Origin: Candidatus Bathyarchaeota archaeon A05DMB-3
GTDB taxonomy: Archaea; Thermoproteota; Bathyarchaeia; Bathyarchaeales; Bathycorpusculaceae
NCBI GenBank assembly: GCA_019685555.1
Contig: JABFQN010000008.1
Location: 1-64,000 of the forward strand
DNA length: 64,000 nucleotides
Direction: 5' to 3'
The notes below the pieces were generated by a model. That model was not told where the DNA came from and did not search any database. It saw only the letters and a program-made list of their open reading frames with translations. This document shows positions 32,026 to 40,747 of this stretch, in pieces (positions within the stretch are counted from its first letter, which is position 1; every line of letters begins with the position of its first letter). Both the position numbers and the translations under genes were made by a program.

Positions 32026-33129
32026 TTGGGCATCCAGCAAATTGAGGTTTATCCAGTGACGCTGGCTTACCGTGAACCTTTCCGGATTGCGCCGGGTGCA
32101 AGCACTGAAAGCCACAACGTAGTTGCCAAAATAGTCACAGATTATGGTGTATACGGTTGGGGAGAAGCCTCCCCTTCGGAGCGAGTTACTGGCGAAACAC
32201 CGGAAACAGTCATCAAAGTTCTAGACAAGATTGTGCCAAAGCTTATTGGCATGTGTCCCTTGCGGATTGAACAAACCGTTGAGCTTATGGACAACCTTGT
32301 GGCTGAAAATCCTTCGGCGAAGGCAGCCATAGACATCGCCTTGCACGACATTTTTGGCAAAACCGTTCGAAAGGAGCTTTTCCGTGTTCTAGGCGGCTAC
32401 AGAACAGACGTGTTAACCGACATCACGTTGGGCATAAAATCTCCGAAAGAGATGGCTAGAGACGCTGTTAAAGCCGTTAAACGCGGATTCAAAGCCCTAA
32501 AAGTTAAGGTTGGTGTAAACCCGGAAGAAGACGTTGAGCGAATAAGACTTATCCGCGAGGCAGTGGGCGAAAAAATCCACATAAGAATCGACGCAAACCA
32601 AGGCTGGACGCCGAAACAAGCCATACAAGCCCTAAACAAAATGGAAAAATACAACATACAGTTCGCCGAACAACCTGTCCCAGCTGAAGACCTTAAAGGC
32701 TTAATCGAAGTCAAGCGAAACTCGCCCATACCAGTCATGGCGGATGAAAGCGTCCACTCGCCGGGAGACGCCCTACGCCTAGTAGAGGCTGAAGCCATAG
32801 ACCTAATCAACATTAAACTCATGAAAAGCGGAGGAATCCACAAAGCCGAGAAAATAGCCGCCATAGCCGAAGCGGCTGGCATACCCTGCATGATAGGTTG
32901 CATGGGTGAATCAGAAATAGGCATAGCTGCAGGCGCCCACCTAGCCGCAGCAATAAAAAACATTCAATACGCCGACCTAGACTCAGACTTGCTGCTTAAA
33001 GAAAAGCTCGCCAAGAAAGGCGGAACAAAAGTCAAAAACTCCATGCGCATATTTCCAAAAAGCCATGGACTAGGCATAAAAGAATTGGACAACTCAAAGC
33101 TTGGAAAACCATTAAAAGTATACAAGTGA
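32026..33129 (+). CDS. Enolase-superfamily dipeptide epimerase / MLE-like enzyme
   Basis: 367 residues of the mandelate racemase/muconate lactonising group. Catalytic Lys pair in ALKVKVG (KxK, about 163-165); metal ligands Asp in RIDANQGW (about 190), Glu in FAEQPV and Asp in MADES; opposite base Lys in NIKLMKSGG. The KxK/K arrangement and the PGDALRL/GCMGESEIG loops fit L-Ala-D/L-Glu or related dipeptide epimerases. It overlaps the next methyltransferase gene by four bases. Confidence 0.85.
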   Translation: MGIQQIEVYPVTLAYREPFRIAPGASTESHNVVAKIVTDYGVYGWGEASPSERVTGETPETVIKVLDKIVPKLIGMCPLRIEQTVELMDNLVAENPSAKAAIDIALHDIFGKTVRKELFRVLGGYRTDVLTDITLGIKSPKEMARDAVKAVKRGFKALKVKVGVNPEEDVERIRLIREAVGEKIHIRIDANQGWTPKQAIQALNKMEKYNIQFAEQPVPAEDLKGLIEVKRNSPIPVMADESVHSPGDALRLVEAEAIDLINIKLMKSGGIHKAEKIAAIAEAAGIPCMIGCMGESEIGIAAGAHLAAAIKNIQYADLDSDLLLKEKLAKKGGTKVKNSMRIFPKSHGLGIKELDNSKLGKPLKVYK

Positions 33130-33947
33130 ACAAAAGCTTAGAAAAACGCGAGAGCCTCTACATGGAAGAGTGGATTAAGAAGCTTTTCGTTGAAAGGGCA
33201 GACATATTCCTAAAACTTCTCAATGAAAGATGGGCTAGAACCGAAGAGCTTGTTAACGGAATGCTAAAAGTGCTAGGCAGTTTCGGTGTATCCTCCGGAA
33301 ATCTCCTTGACTTATGCTGTGGAAACGGACGCATATCGGTTTACATGGCTAAGAAGGGATTCAAAACCGTAGGAGTAGACATCTCAAGGGCTTTCATAGA
33401 AGACGCCAACAAAAAAGCGAAGGAACACAAAGTTTCAGACAAAACAAGATTTGTAGAGGGAGATGTGCGAAGACTGAAAGAAATCCTCAAGGAGGTTTCC
33501 GAACCCTTCGACGTGATTGTCAACGCATGGACTTCCATAGGCTATTTCCCTCAAGAAGAAGAGTTAAACATCTTCAAACAAGCAAGAGAACTCTCAAAGG
33601 AAGGCGCAATACTATTCATCGCCGAAACAGCCCACACAGAATTCTTTTCCATAAAGTTTACACCCACATCCTATTCAGAAATAGACAACTTCGTAATTTT
33701 GGAGAATAGAAGCTACGACCCAAAAACAGCACAATTAAACACAACATGGTCGTTCTACAAGAAGCATGGAAACAACTTAAAATTCATAGACAAAGTAGAC
33801 TTTCAACTCCACATATACAGCCTAAACGAGCTTGTGGGGCTTCTGGAAAAGGCTGGATGGGAAACAATCGCCTATTACGGAAGCCTAATGAACTTGCAGC
33901 CCATGAATCCCCTAACAAGCCTCAATGTAATCGCCAAAGCCATTTAA
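33126..33947 (+). CDS. SAM-dependent methyltransferase
   Basis: 273 residues of class I methyltransferase fold. Motif I is LLDLCCGNGRISVYMA (about 58-73), followed by VGVDISRAF, an acidic motif VEGDVRRL and FDVIVNAWTSIGYF as motif IV. The C-terminal part is a beta-rich substrate domain. It is coupled to the epimerase gene by a four-base overlap, so the two may act on the same small molecule. Substrate unknown. Confidence 0.85.
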   Translation: MNKSLEKRESLYMEEWIKKLFVERADIFLKLLNERWARTEELVNGMLKVLGSFGVSSGNLLDLCCGNGRISVYMAKKGFKTVGVDISRAFIEDANKKAKEHKVSDKTRFVEGDVRRLKEILKEVSEPFDVIVNAWTSIGYFPQEEELNIFKQARELSKEGAILFIAETAHTEFFSIKFTPTSYSEIDNFVILENRSYDPKTAQLNTTWSFYKKHGNNLKFIDKVDFQLHIYSLNELVGLLEKAGWETIAYYGSLMNLQPMNPLTSLNVIAKAI

Positions 33948-34012
33948 AACATTTACTTGAGAAATCGCAAAACTAAAAAATGAGACGCTGAAAAGCTGAT
34001 GAGGGTTTAGCC

Positions 34013-34645
34013 TTGTTCAAGCTTATTGAAGATTATTCAAAAGAGCAGATGGATAAGCTTGGGTTGTATGGCTGGCCTCATGTGCAGAGAGTCCTCCAAC
34101 TTTGTGTGAAATTGGTTAAACTTGAAAAGTGCGATGTGGACATGGAGGTTCTTAAGGCTGCTGCTTTACTGCATGACGTGGCAAAACACCTTGAAAAGAA
34201 CAATCCCCAAATCGACCACGGTGTTGTTGGGGCTGAAATAGCTGAAGCCTTCTTGAGGAAAATAGGTTTCCCAGAACCAAAAGTGCTTGCAGTGTGCCAC
34301 GCCATAAAGGTTCATACACACTCTGAAGAGCCAACATCAACCGAGGCTATGATTCTACACGACGCCGACTTTCTAGACAAGCTTGGCGCAACAGGGATAG
34401 CAACAATATTCATCAAAGCCTGCCTCACAAACAAGACAATAGAAGAAATTCTGAAAAACTTTTACAAAGAAAACCAAGAAGCATACGCTTTTCAACATAT
34501 TAAATGGATAAAAATAAAACAACCACATTTCTACACTAAAACAGCCAGAACCATAGCAAAAAGAAGAAACAAGATAGTCTCAAAATTCTTCAACCAATTG
34601 AAAAGGGAAATAAAACTTGAAGACCTAAAAACTTCAAAACAATAA
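34013..34645 (+). CDS. HD-domain phosphohydrolase
   Basis: 210 residues. H...HD...D motif: WPHVQRVLQL (His, about 24), AALLHDVAKHLE (HD, about 54-55), a helix with DHG and HDADFLDKLGA (Asp). This metal-dependent hydrolase family acts on nucleotides or cyclic nucleotides. It starts with TTG at 34013 and is alone in its orientation block. The C-terminus is Lys/Arg-rich. Confidence 0.82.
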   Translation: MFKLIEDYSKEQMDKLGLYGWPHVQRVLQLCVKLVKLEKCDVDMEVLKAAALLHDVAKHLEKNNPQIDHGVVGAEIAEAFLRKIGFPEPKVLAVCHAIKVHTHSEEPTSTEAMILHDADFLDKLGATGIATIFIKACLTNKTIEEILKNFYKENQEAYAFQHIKWIKIKQPHFYTKTARTIAKRRNKIVSKFFNQLKREIKLEDLKTSKQ

Positions 34646-35005
34646 GAAATCATCTCAGCAAATGTTTGCCATAATTTTTCAACCATAGCCCTTAAAAATA
34701 TTCTAAAAAAGATCAACATTTGTAGGTACCTTTACTGGTGATCCGTTAACAGCGACTGACAGAATAGTTAGGTGAAGATTTTGTTGAGTGTGCTACTACA
34801 TATAGGAAGTGGAGGGTTGGTTGATAAAATTTAAATCTTGCTGTTTGTTTTCATGAGTGCAATGAAAAGTAAGTATGAGTTCCGTCTCTCTAGAAAGTTC
34901 CGTTGTTATGACATTTAGAAAATGCTTGATTAGAGAAGGTGGTTAGAGCGCAACGTAAAAAGCAGATATCGATGTTGTAAAGGAGGTAGGTATACGTTTA
35001 TTGAG
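34646..35005. other. Intergenic region around dif-like site i
   Basis: Site i at 34739-34766. TAAATCTT near 34828 and AGGAGGT at 34981-34987 may serve the small gene starting at 35006, though the ribosome-binding site is further away than usual (18 bases). Confidence 0.4.
34739..34766. repeat. 28-bp dif-like site i
   Basis: Left arm TGATCCGTTAA, centre CAGCGA, right arm CTGACAGAATA. The centre is the same as in site g. It is the only copy found right of 26 kb. Confidence 0.6.
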
Positions 35006-35254
35006 TTGGCTGTTGCCTTTGTTTCAATTCTGGCTGTATCGTGTATAATTTATTTGTTTGCGCGTTTGTTGTCAGCTAAATCTGTGCGGGGTAAAAACGG
35101 TAAATCTGCTTATGCTTGTGGTGAGAATGTGAATTTTGGTAAATTGAAAATTAGCATTTCTTATTATAGGTATCTTGCATACTTTATAATTTTAGATTCT
35201 TCGGTGCTTTTGGCGGCTTTTGCTGCATTGGCTCTTTACAGAGTCTCTGTTTAG
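35006..35254 (+). CDS. NuoA-like membrane protein (complex I subunit A family)
   Basis: 82 residues with two transmembrane helices (AFVSILAVSCIIYLFARLL and YFIILDSSVLLAAFAALAL) linked by KSAYACGENVNF, which resembles the Y-x-CGE loop of NuoA/NDH-3 subunits. The canonical subunit has three helices and about 120 residues, so this is short, perhaps 5'-truncated or starting upstream at ATT 35000. No other complex I subunits are adjacent. Family is a moderate call. Confidence 0.5.
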   Translation: MAVAFVSILAVSCIIYLFARLLSAKSVRGKNGKSAYACGENVNFGKLKISISYYRYLAYFIILDSSVLLAAFAALALYRVSV

Positions 35255-35301
35255 AGATAATTATTGGGTTTTTCTGCCTTTGGGGATTCTCATTAAGCCG
35301 A

Positions 35302-36156
35302 TTGTTAGAGTTTCTTTTAGATGAATATCATATTGCTGCTAATGAAATTCAAAATGTCGATCTGTCTGCAGACGCATATATTGTAAACATGGAAAATCGG
35401 CAAATACGGGTTCCCGTCTCCAAGGCTAAATCGCACATTTTAAACAGCTGTAAAACCTGTGTAGATTTCACTTCAGAATACGCAGACCTGAGCATTGGCG
35501 GGGCAAGCCTATTAAAAGAATGGTCCATTGTAATTGTCAGGACTAGAAAAGGCGAAGAATTCCTTAATAAAGCTCTAACCAGCGGCGTCATAACAACTAG
35601 GAATGTCAAAGAGGAACCGCAAACATTAGCTCACCTAATTCAAGTGTCAGCGTACAAAAGAAACAACGCATTACGAGAAATGAAAGCTATGAAGGAAGGG
35701 GGCGTATATGTTCCGGCTGCCGCAGAACTCTCTGTTAGGCCCAGACCCGGCGAAATCAGCCTATTAGAAGGAGTTAAAGTAGAACAAAGTATGACGAGAA
35801 AGGTGGTAGCACTGTCTCCAACGCTAACTGTCAGCCAGTTTTTTGAAAAAATAGCTGAACACCATCATGTAGGCTTCCCAATAATAAACGAGTCAGGTAA
35901 AGTCATCGGAATAATAACACTGCAAGATGCAATGAAAATTGCAGAAGAAAAGCGAAGCAGTGTCTCTATCGGTGAAATCTGCACAAAGGGATTGATCACA
36001 ATTTACCCCGATAACTCTGTTGCCGAAGCCCTTGAAAAAATGGATAAGCATAATATTGGCAGACTTCTAGTTTTTGACAAAACTGACAAACACAAATTAG
36101 TAGGAATATTAACAAGAAGCGATATAATGCATCTAATAAGGAAAACCCTATATTAA
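35302..36156 (+). CDS. FrhB C-terminal-like domain fused to two CBS domains
   Basis: 284 residues. Residues 1-120 match the C-terminal half of F420-reducing hydrogenase/dehydrogenase beta subunits: CKTCVDFTSEYADLSIGGAS is the signature. Residues about 150-284 form a CBS pair (MTRKVVALSPTLTVSQFF and ICTKGLITIYPDNSVAEAL), which usually senses adenine nucleotides. The N-terminal half of FrhB is missing. The frame stays open upstream of the TTG 35302 (reading GFFCLWGFSLSRLL), consistent with a 5' truncation. May be a remnant or a regulatory fusion. Confidence 0.65.
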   Translation: MLEFLLDEYHIAANEIQNVDLSADAYIVNMENRQIRVPVSKAKSHILNSCKTCVDFTSEYADLSIGGASLLKEWSIVIVRTRKGEEFLNKALTSGVITTRNVKEEPQTLAHLIQVSAYKRNNALREMKAMKEGGVYVPAAAELSVRPRPGEISLLEGVKVEQSMTRKVVALSPTLTVSQFFEKIAEHHHVGFPIINESGKVIGIITLQDAMKIAEEKRSSVSIGEICTKGLITIYPDNSVAEALEKMDKHNIGRLLVFDKTDKHKLVGILTRSDIMHLIRKTLY

Positions 36157-36189
36157 GGCATTCCCAACTGCTTAAAGAGGAAATGCCAA

Positions 36190-36393
36190 ATGAATATAAT
36201 TTTACTCGCTTATGCTTGCACATCAACATTTATCCACATAGCTTTCCTAATCTGGTGGTTTTACAAGTATGACCGCGCTGAGCGTCAAAAGGTAGACCTG
36301 TTCTCTTATACATTTCAGTAGTGCTTGTCGGGCTCTTGTGCATTCCATATTCTTTTAATATACACACTGCACAAGGAAAACCATATTAGCCGA
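36190..36393 (+). pseudogene. Small membrane protein interrupted by a frameshift
   Basis: ATG 36190 begins a 43-codon frame (MNIILLAYACTSTFIHIAF...) with one transmembrane helix, ending at TAG 36319. Shifting frame at about 36315 continues with VVLVGLLCIPYSFNIHTAQG to a TAG near 36391, adding a second helix. The coherent two-helix product suggests a recent frameshift or a sequencing error. GAGG lies upstream. Confidence 0.4.
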
Positions 36394-36448
36394 TACACCG
36401 TATTAAAAGAGCACTGTTGGTGTTGCCGAGCATACAAAGGTAAGAATT

Positions 36449-36898
36449 ATGAGTGGGGAAAAAGCACCAAGCACCTTAACAATGGCATTAATGGTTATCA
36501 TAGCTGTCCTAGCGGTTTTATGTGCTTTTTTCACTCCGAGAAGTGAAGAGTTCCTTCCGTTTATAGATGGAGTAATATTGACTTTGCTAACATTAGTCAC
36601 AGACATTGTTTATCTCATTGGCGGAGGAATTGTGATTTTCGGAGCCCTAATAATAATAATTCGGTTTACACAAACCAAACTGAAAGACCCTGATAAACCG
36701 TCAGGGGTTACACGCTACCTTTCAGGGTATTTAACATTAAGCCTAGAACTATTCATAGGTGCAGAAATTATAAGAACAACGCTTACACGAACTTTTGAAG
36801 AATTCTCAGTGCTTATCCTCATAATAATCAGCAGAGGCCTCTTCAGCTTAATCCTCTACCTAGAGCGAAGATGGCACGGAACAGCAGAAACAGAGTAG
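36449..36898 (+). CDS. DUF1622-family membrane protein
   Basis: 149 residues with four predicted helices. GGGIVIFGALIIIIRF, then RYLSGYLTLSLELFIGAEIIRTTL and VLILIIISRGLFSLILYLERRW give the DUF1622 pattern (L-E-F/L-x-A-x-I and the terminal R..L...LE). Function unknown in the family. Confidence 0.75.
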   Translation: MSGEKAPSTLTMALMVIIAVLAVLCAFFTPRSEEFLPFIDGVILTLLTLVTDIVYLIGGGIVIFGALIIIIRFTQTKLKDPDKPSGVTRYLSGYLTLSLELFIGAEIIRTTLTRTFEEFSVLILIIISRGLFSLILYLERRWHGTAETE

Positions 36899-37192
36899 CC
36901 ACAACCCCAAACCTTTATTGATGTAGATTTAATGCACACATTTTTGAAAGAAGAAGCGAACTTACCCGAAACAAAAACATCTACACGCCTTTTTAACTCG
37001 CTTATCCTGCCCTTGTGCATATGACAGCCCTCGCAATATTATTTGGGGCGGCCCCAAAAGCCAGAGGCAAGCAAACCCATTTCTGGATTCTTTTACTGAA
37101 AGCGGAAAGATTTGGAGTGATCTGGGTGGGAACGGCACACAAATTTACCAGTAAAAATGTAGATAAGCGTATTACTGTTCACGGATGCGGCA

Positions 37193-38404
37193 TTATGGTC
37201 GTGTTCCCAGTGTTACTGCAACAGTCATTGTTTGGTTTTCTCTAACTATTGATACGTTAATTTTTTGTCCTGGTGTGGTGTTTTCTTCTAGGTATGTTGA
37301 GAGGGTGTCCATGTCGGTTATTCTAGTTTCATTTATTGCTATTATGATGTCCCCGCCAACTGTAACATATTCTCCTGCAATTAAAACTTGTTTTGTTCCA
37401 CCTCTTAGACCTGCATTGGCTGCTGGTCCTCCGCTTGTGACTTGGGTTATTAGCCATCCGTATGTGACGTTTACACCCATGGCTTTTGCTATTTCATAGG
37501 TCATGTCTACTCCTGTGGCACCTAGCCATGGATGCCTATTGTAAGAACCTGTTATTGCCAATGAACTAATTTCTCGTAAGATTGTGTTTGATGGGATTGC
37601 GAAGCCTAATCCTTGGGAATCGCTTACGATGGCGGTTGTTATGCCAACAACTTGGCCTTGAAGGTTTAGGAGTGGTCCTCCAGAATTGCCTGGGTTAAGC
37701 GGGGCAGTTGTTTGGATAATGTTGGCTATTGGATATCCACCTGTCTCTTCAGTTATTGTTCTTCCCAAAGCGCTTACTACGCCAATGCTCATTGATCCAG
37801 CTAGCCCGTATGGGTTGCCAACAGCAACAACGATGTCACCAACCTTCAGTGTCGATGAACTGACAATTTCGAGAGGTTTAAACTCGCTTTGAGGCGCATC
37901 GGTTAAAAGCACTGCCAAGTCAGCGTAAGGATCTGAACCGAGAACTGTTGCTGCGTATCCGTTTCCATTTATAAATGTCACGGTAACGTTGATTGTACTT
38001 TCGACTACGTGGTAGTTTGTGATTATCACCATTCCTCCTGTAAAGTTGTAAACGAAGCCTGAACCTTGAACTTGAGTGTAATATGCACGGTGGAAAATGT
38101 CGTATTGCACTATTACTCCTCGAATTATAACGACAGAATCTTTCACTTGCTCATATAACCCGGAAAGTGAAACGTTCTCTCCTAATATGAAAGTGTTATT
38201 TTGATTTATGACATTCTGCGTTGACTGGAGATTTGACATTTGTTCTTGAAGCGTTGAAAGTTGACTTTCTAAGTCATTGAGTTTTTCTGATGTAGTTAAG
38301 TAGCCTAGTGAATAACCCAATAGTCCTCCAATAAGTAGGCTGGCTATGACGATGGTTGTTATAAGGATTTTCGAAAGGGGTGTGGGTTTTTGTGGTAGTT
38401 CCAT
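37193..38404 (-). CDS. HtrA/DegP-like serine protease
   Basis: Membrane-anchored periplasm-type quality-control protease, 403 residues from ATG 38404 (GGAGAA is 6-7 bases upstream). An N-terminal anchor (ILITTIVIASLLIGGLLGYSLGYL) and a coiled-coil linker precede the trypsin-like domain with His in IITNYHVV, Asp in PYADLAVL and Ser in NPGNSGGPL. A C-terminal PDZ domain starts at about residue 300 (HPWLGATGVD). The triad is complete. It follows the MacB-like ABC genes, whose ATPase gene ends 14 bases before its start. Confidence 0.93.
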   Translation of the reverse strand: MELPQKPTPLSKILITTIVIASLLIGGLLGYSLGYLTTSEKLNDLESQLSTLQEQMSNLQSTQNVINQNNTFILGENVSLSGLYEQVKDSVVIIRGVIVQYDIFHRAYYTQVQGSGFVYNFTGGMVIITNYHVVESTINVTVTFINGNGYAATVLGSDPYADLAVLLTDAPQSEFKPLEIVSSSTLKVGDIVVAVGNPYGLAGSMSIGVVSALGRTITEETGGYPIANIIQTTAPLNPGNSGGPLLNLQGQVVGITTAIVSDSQGLGFAIPSNTILREISSLAITGSYNRHPWLGATGVDMTYEIAKAMGVNVTYGWLITQVTSGGPAANAGLRGGTKQVLIAGEYVTVGGDIIIAINETRITDMDTLSTYLEENTTPGQKINVSIVRENQTMTVAVTLGTRP

Positions 38405-38418
38405 TGTAGTTCTCCTTT

Positions 38419-39207
38419 TTACTCTATTTTTTTGCCGCAACGGGGACAAAATGTATGGTCTGGTTGGATTGGTTTATGGCAATGAGGACATGTGAGATCT
38501 CCCTTCAAAAGATGCATTCCTTTCTTTTCTCTGTTAAGCAGTTTTCCGTCGCTGAGGAAAAGTATTCTTCCCGCACGTGAAGCTACGTTGCTGTCGTGGG
38601 TTACCATGACTATGGTTGTTCCTTGGGTAAGGTTCAATTTACTTAATAATCTAACGATTTCAAATGAAGTTTTCATATCCAGGTTGCCTGTGGGCTCGTC
38701 TGCCAGAAGGATGGTTGGGTTGTTGGCTAATGCTCGTGCGATAGCGACTCTTTGTTGTTCTCCTGCGCTTAGTCGAGGTGGCTTATGCTCTTTTCTTGCT
38801 GATAGTCCAACAATTTCCAATAGTTCGTGAGCCCTCTTTCTCTTTTCACTTTTTGATTTTTTTGTGCCTTCCATGGGAAGTTCTACATTTTCAATGGCGC
38901 TCAAGTATGGTAAAAGATTGAAGGTCTGGAAAATGAATCCAATCTTGTGTTTTCTAAACTTCCAAAGAGCTTTCTCCGGTACTCTTGTAACATCTATGTC
39001 ATCTAGAATAACTTTTCCATTAGTCGGCCTGTCAAGGCAGCCCAAAAGGTTCAGTAGTGTTGTCTTGCCGGAGCCTGAGGGCCCCATGATGGCAACGAAG
39101 TCTCCTTTGTTTACTCGAAGGTTTACATCAGAAAGGGCATTGATCTTGCGTCTACCTATTGTGTATACTTTCTCCAAGTTTTCTGTTTCTAGGACTAAGT
39201 TACTCAT
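38419..39207 (-). CDS. MacB/LolD-type ABC ATPase with C-terminal zinc ribbon
   Basis: 262 residues. Walker A GPSGSGKT, Q-loop FIFQTFNLLPYLSA, signature RLSAGEQQRVAIARAL, Walker B ILLADEPTGNLD and H-loop VTHD. The last 30 residues add CPHCHKPIQ...FCPRCGKK, a zinc ribbon not found in bacterial LolD. It overlaps its permease gene by 8 bases. Together they form a mechanotransmission-type ABC system for envelope substrates. Confidence 0.93.
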   Translation of the reverse strand: MSNLVLETENLEKVYTIGRRKINALSDVNLRVNKGDFVAIMGPSGSGKTTLLNLLGCLDRPTNGKVILDDIDVTRVPEKALWKFRKHKIGFIFQTFNLLPYLSAIENVELPMEGTKKSKSEKRKRAHELLEIVGLSARKEHKPPRLSAGEQQRVAIARALANNPTILLADEPTGNLDMKTSFEIVRLLSKLNLTQGTTIVMVTHDSNVASRAGRILFLSDGKLLNREKKGMHLLKGDLTCPHCHKPIQPDHTFCPRCGKKIE

Positions 39208-40567
39208 ATCTTAACGCCTCCATGGGACTTGTTCTTGCCGCTCTCCAAGCAGGGTATAAGCTGCCCAATGCTCCTAGCAGTAAAAATACGCCAAATGCCA
39301 GTAACAGTGTTTGGAGGTCTGGTGTAACTGTAACAGACTGGGATAAGGCTGTTCCAAAGTTTATGTTTTGCCTAGGAAATCCCGGCTGCTGTGCGGAAAA
39401 TGGGTTGACACTGGGAAGTAAAAGCGAAGATATCACAGGTGCTCCAACAATTCCTATCAAAGCGCCGACTCCTCCAGCCATTGCGCTTAACAGTATTCCT
39501 TCAAGTATAAACTGGATCATGACATTCCAATTGCTGAAGCCTATTGCCTTAAGTATGCCTATTTCTTTTGTTCTCTCGCGTACGGTATACAACATCATAA
39601 ACAAAACAATTAAGCTTGTAGCAACAATTGCTATCAAGATCTCTTGGAAGGCAACTGCTTGCGTCTGACTAATGGTGGATTCAGCATTTTCTAAAGTAGT
39701 TTCATACATTGCTTGAGTACGCTCAAGGTTTGCCAAGCGATCTTCATATGTCGTAACATAAAGTTCTGGGTACGCTGCTTCTATCACGTCAGCTATACTA
39801 TTCACATAAGAGATGCCCTGTGCGTAAACATCAAGCCTAGTAACGTTTCCAATGTTATTGGTTATTCTTTGGGCGTCAGTAATGTTCATATACACTGTTC
39901 TTGCTGTTGAGTTGTAAATCCCTACAACTTTGAAAGTCTCGCCATAGACCTTCAGTTTGTCGCCAACATATACGCTATAGTAATCTGAAAGATTTAAACT
40001 GATGCCAATTACTCCGCTATCACCCTCTATCAGATTTCTTCCATCTATCACGTTTGTAGGCAGTATTGAATAGTTATCAATTAAAGTGGACTTTAAACAA
40101 ACACCAGTAATCGTATAAACAGGCCTGGAAATGGTGAAACTTCCACGCGGTGTACTCATAGTGTCCTCAGTTGTCTCTTCAGAGGATACTTCAAGAAATG
40201 GCACAATATCTTTGACACCTTCAATGGTGCTAATTTCATCAACAACCGTTGCATTTATGAACGCCTCCTCTTGTCCAAACCCTGGGAATGGCATGCCGGA
40301 TGGTGTACCAAAAAACATGCCTCTTCTAGAAGAAGCAGAAATTTCAATTAAGGTAGATGTTTTATTGATTTCCTCTTGCATACTAGTTATTGTATTGTTG
40401 TAATTTTCAATGATGCTTTGTGCAGCTTTTTGATTCGCCATAATACCTGCAGGGATAGAAATCATAATTGCCATGGATAAACTTAAAGCAATAATTACCA
40501 AAAAAGTTCTCATTTTCCTTCTTGAAACATTTCTAACGGCTCTTGTTAAAACCCCCAAACCTGCCAC
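39200..40567 (-). CDS. FtsX/MacB-family ABC permease
   Basis: 455 residues. N-terminal amphipathic RNVSRRKMRTFLVIIALSLSMA helix (TM1), a large extracytoplasmic MacB-type domain (about 45-290), then three helices: ILIAIVATSLIVLFMMLYT with the RERTKEIGILKAIG loop, MIQFILEGILLSAMAGGVGALIG and LLLAFGVFLLLGALGSLYPAW, ending ARTSPMEALRYE. These are hallmark FtsX features. The 50-bp element at 40601-40650 lies just upstream. Confidence 0.92.
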   Translation of the reverse strand: MAGLGVLTRAVRNVSRRKMRTFLVIIALSLSMAIMISIPAGIMANQKAAQSIIENYNNTITSMQEEINKTSTLIEISASSRRGMFFGTPSGMPFPGFGQEEAFINATVVDEISTIEGVKDIVPFLEVSSEETTEDTMSTPRGSFTISRPVYTITGVCLKSTLIDNYSILPTNVIDGRNLIEGDSGVIGISLNLSDYYSVYVGDKLKVYGETFKVVGIYNSTARTVYMNITDAQRITNNIGNVTRLDVYAQGISYVNSIADVIEAAYPELYVTTYEDRLANLERTQAMYETTLENAESTISQTQAVAFQEILIAIVATSLIVLFMMLYTVRERTKEIGILKAIGFSNWNVMIQFILEGILLSAMAGGVGALIGIVGAPVISSLLLPSVNPFSAQQPGFPRQNINFGTALSQSVTVTPDLQTLLLAFGVFLLLGALGSLYPAWRAARTSPMEALRYE

Positions 40568-40600
40568 CTTTCAAACGCAGTTAGGTTTGAGCAAAAGAAT

Positions 40601-40650
40601 GTGAACTATTAAAGAATTTTTCAAAATTATACCAAAATCTATTCCTTATC
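40601..40650. promoter_or_regulatory. Shared 50-bp upstream element, copy 1
   Basis: Contains ATTAAAGAATTTTTCAAAAT then ACCAAAATCTATTCCTTATC. It lies 34 bases upstream of the MacB-like permease operon. Near-identical copies are at 41311-41360 and 41526-41575. Confidence 0.6.
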
Positions 40651-40747
40651 TTTATTTGCAAAGTCCAAACGTGAAGAAATCGAAAATTGCAGTTTTTCAC
40701 AAAATATTAAAAAGGGATGTTTAAGAGGTTTGAATGCCGAATGCTGA

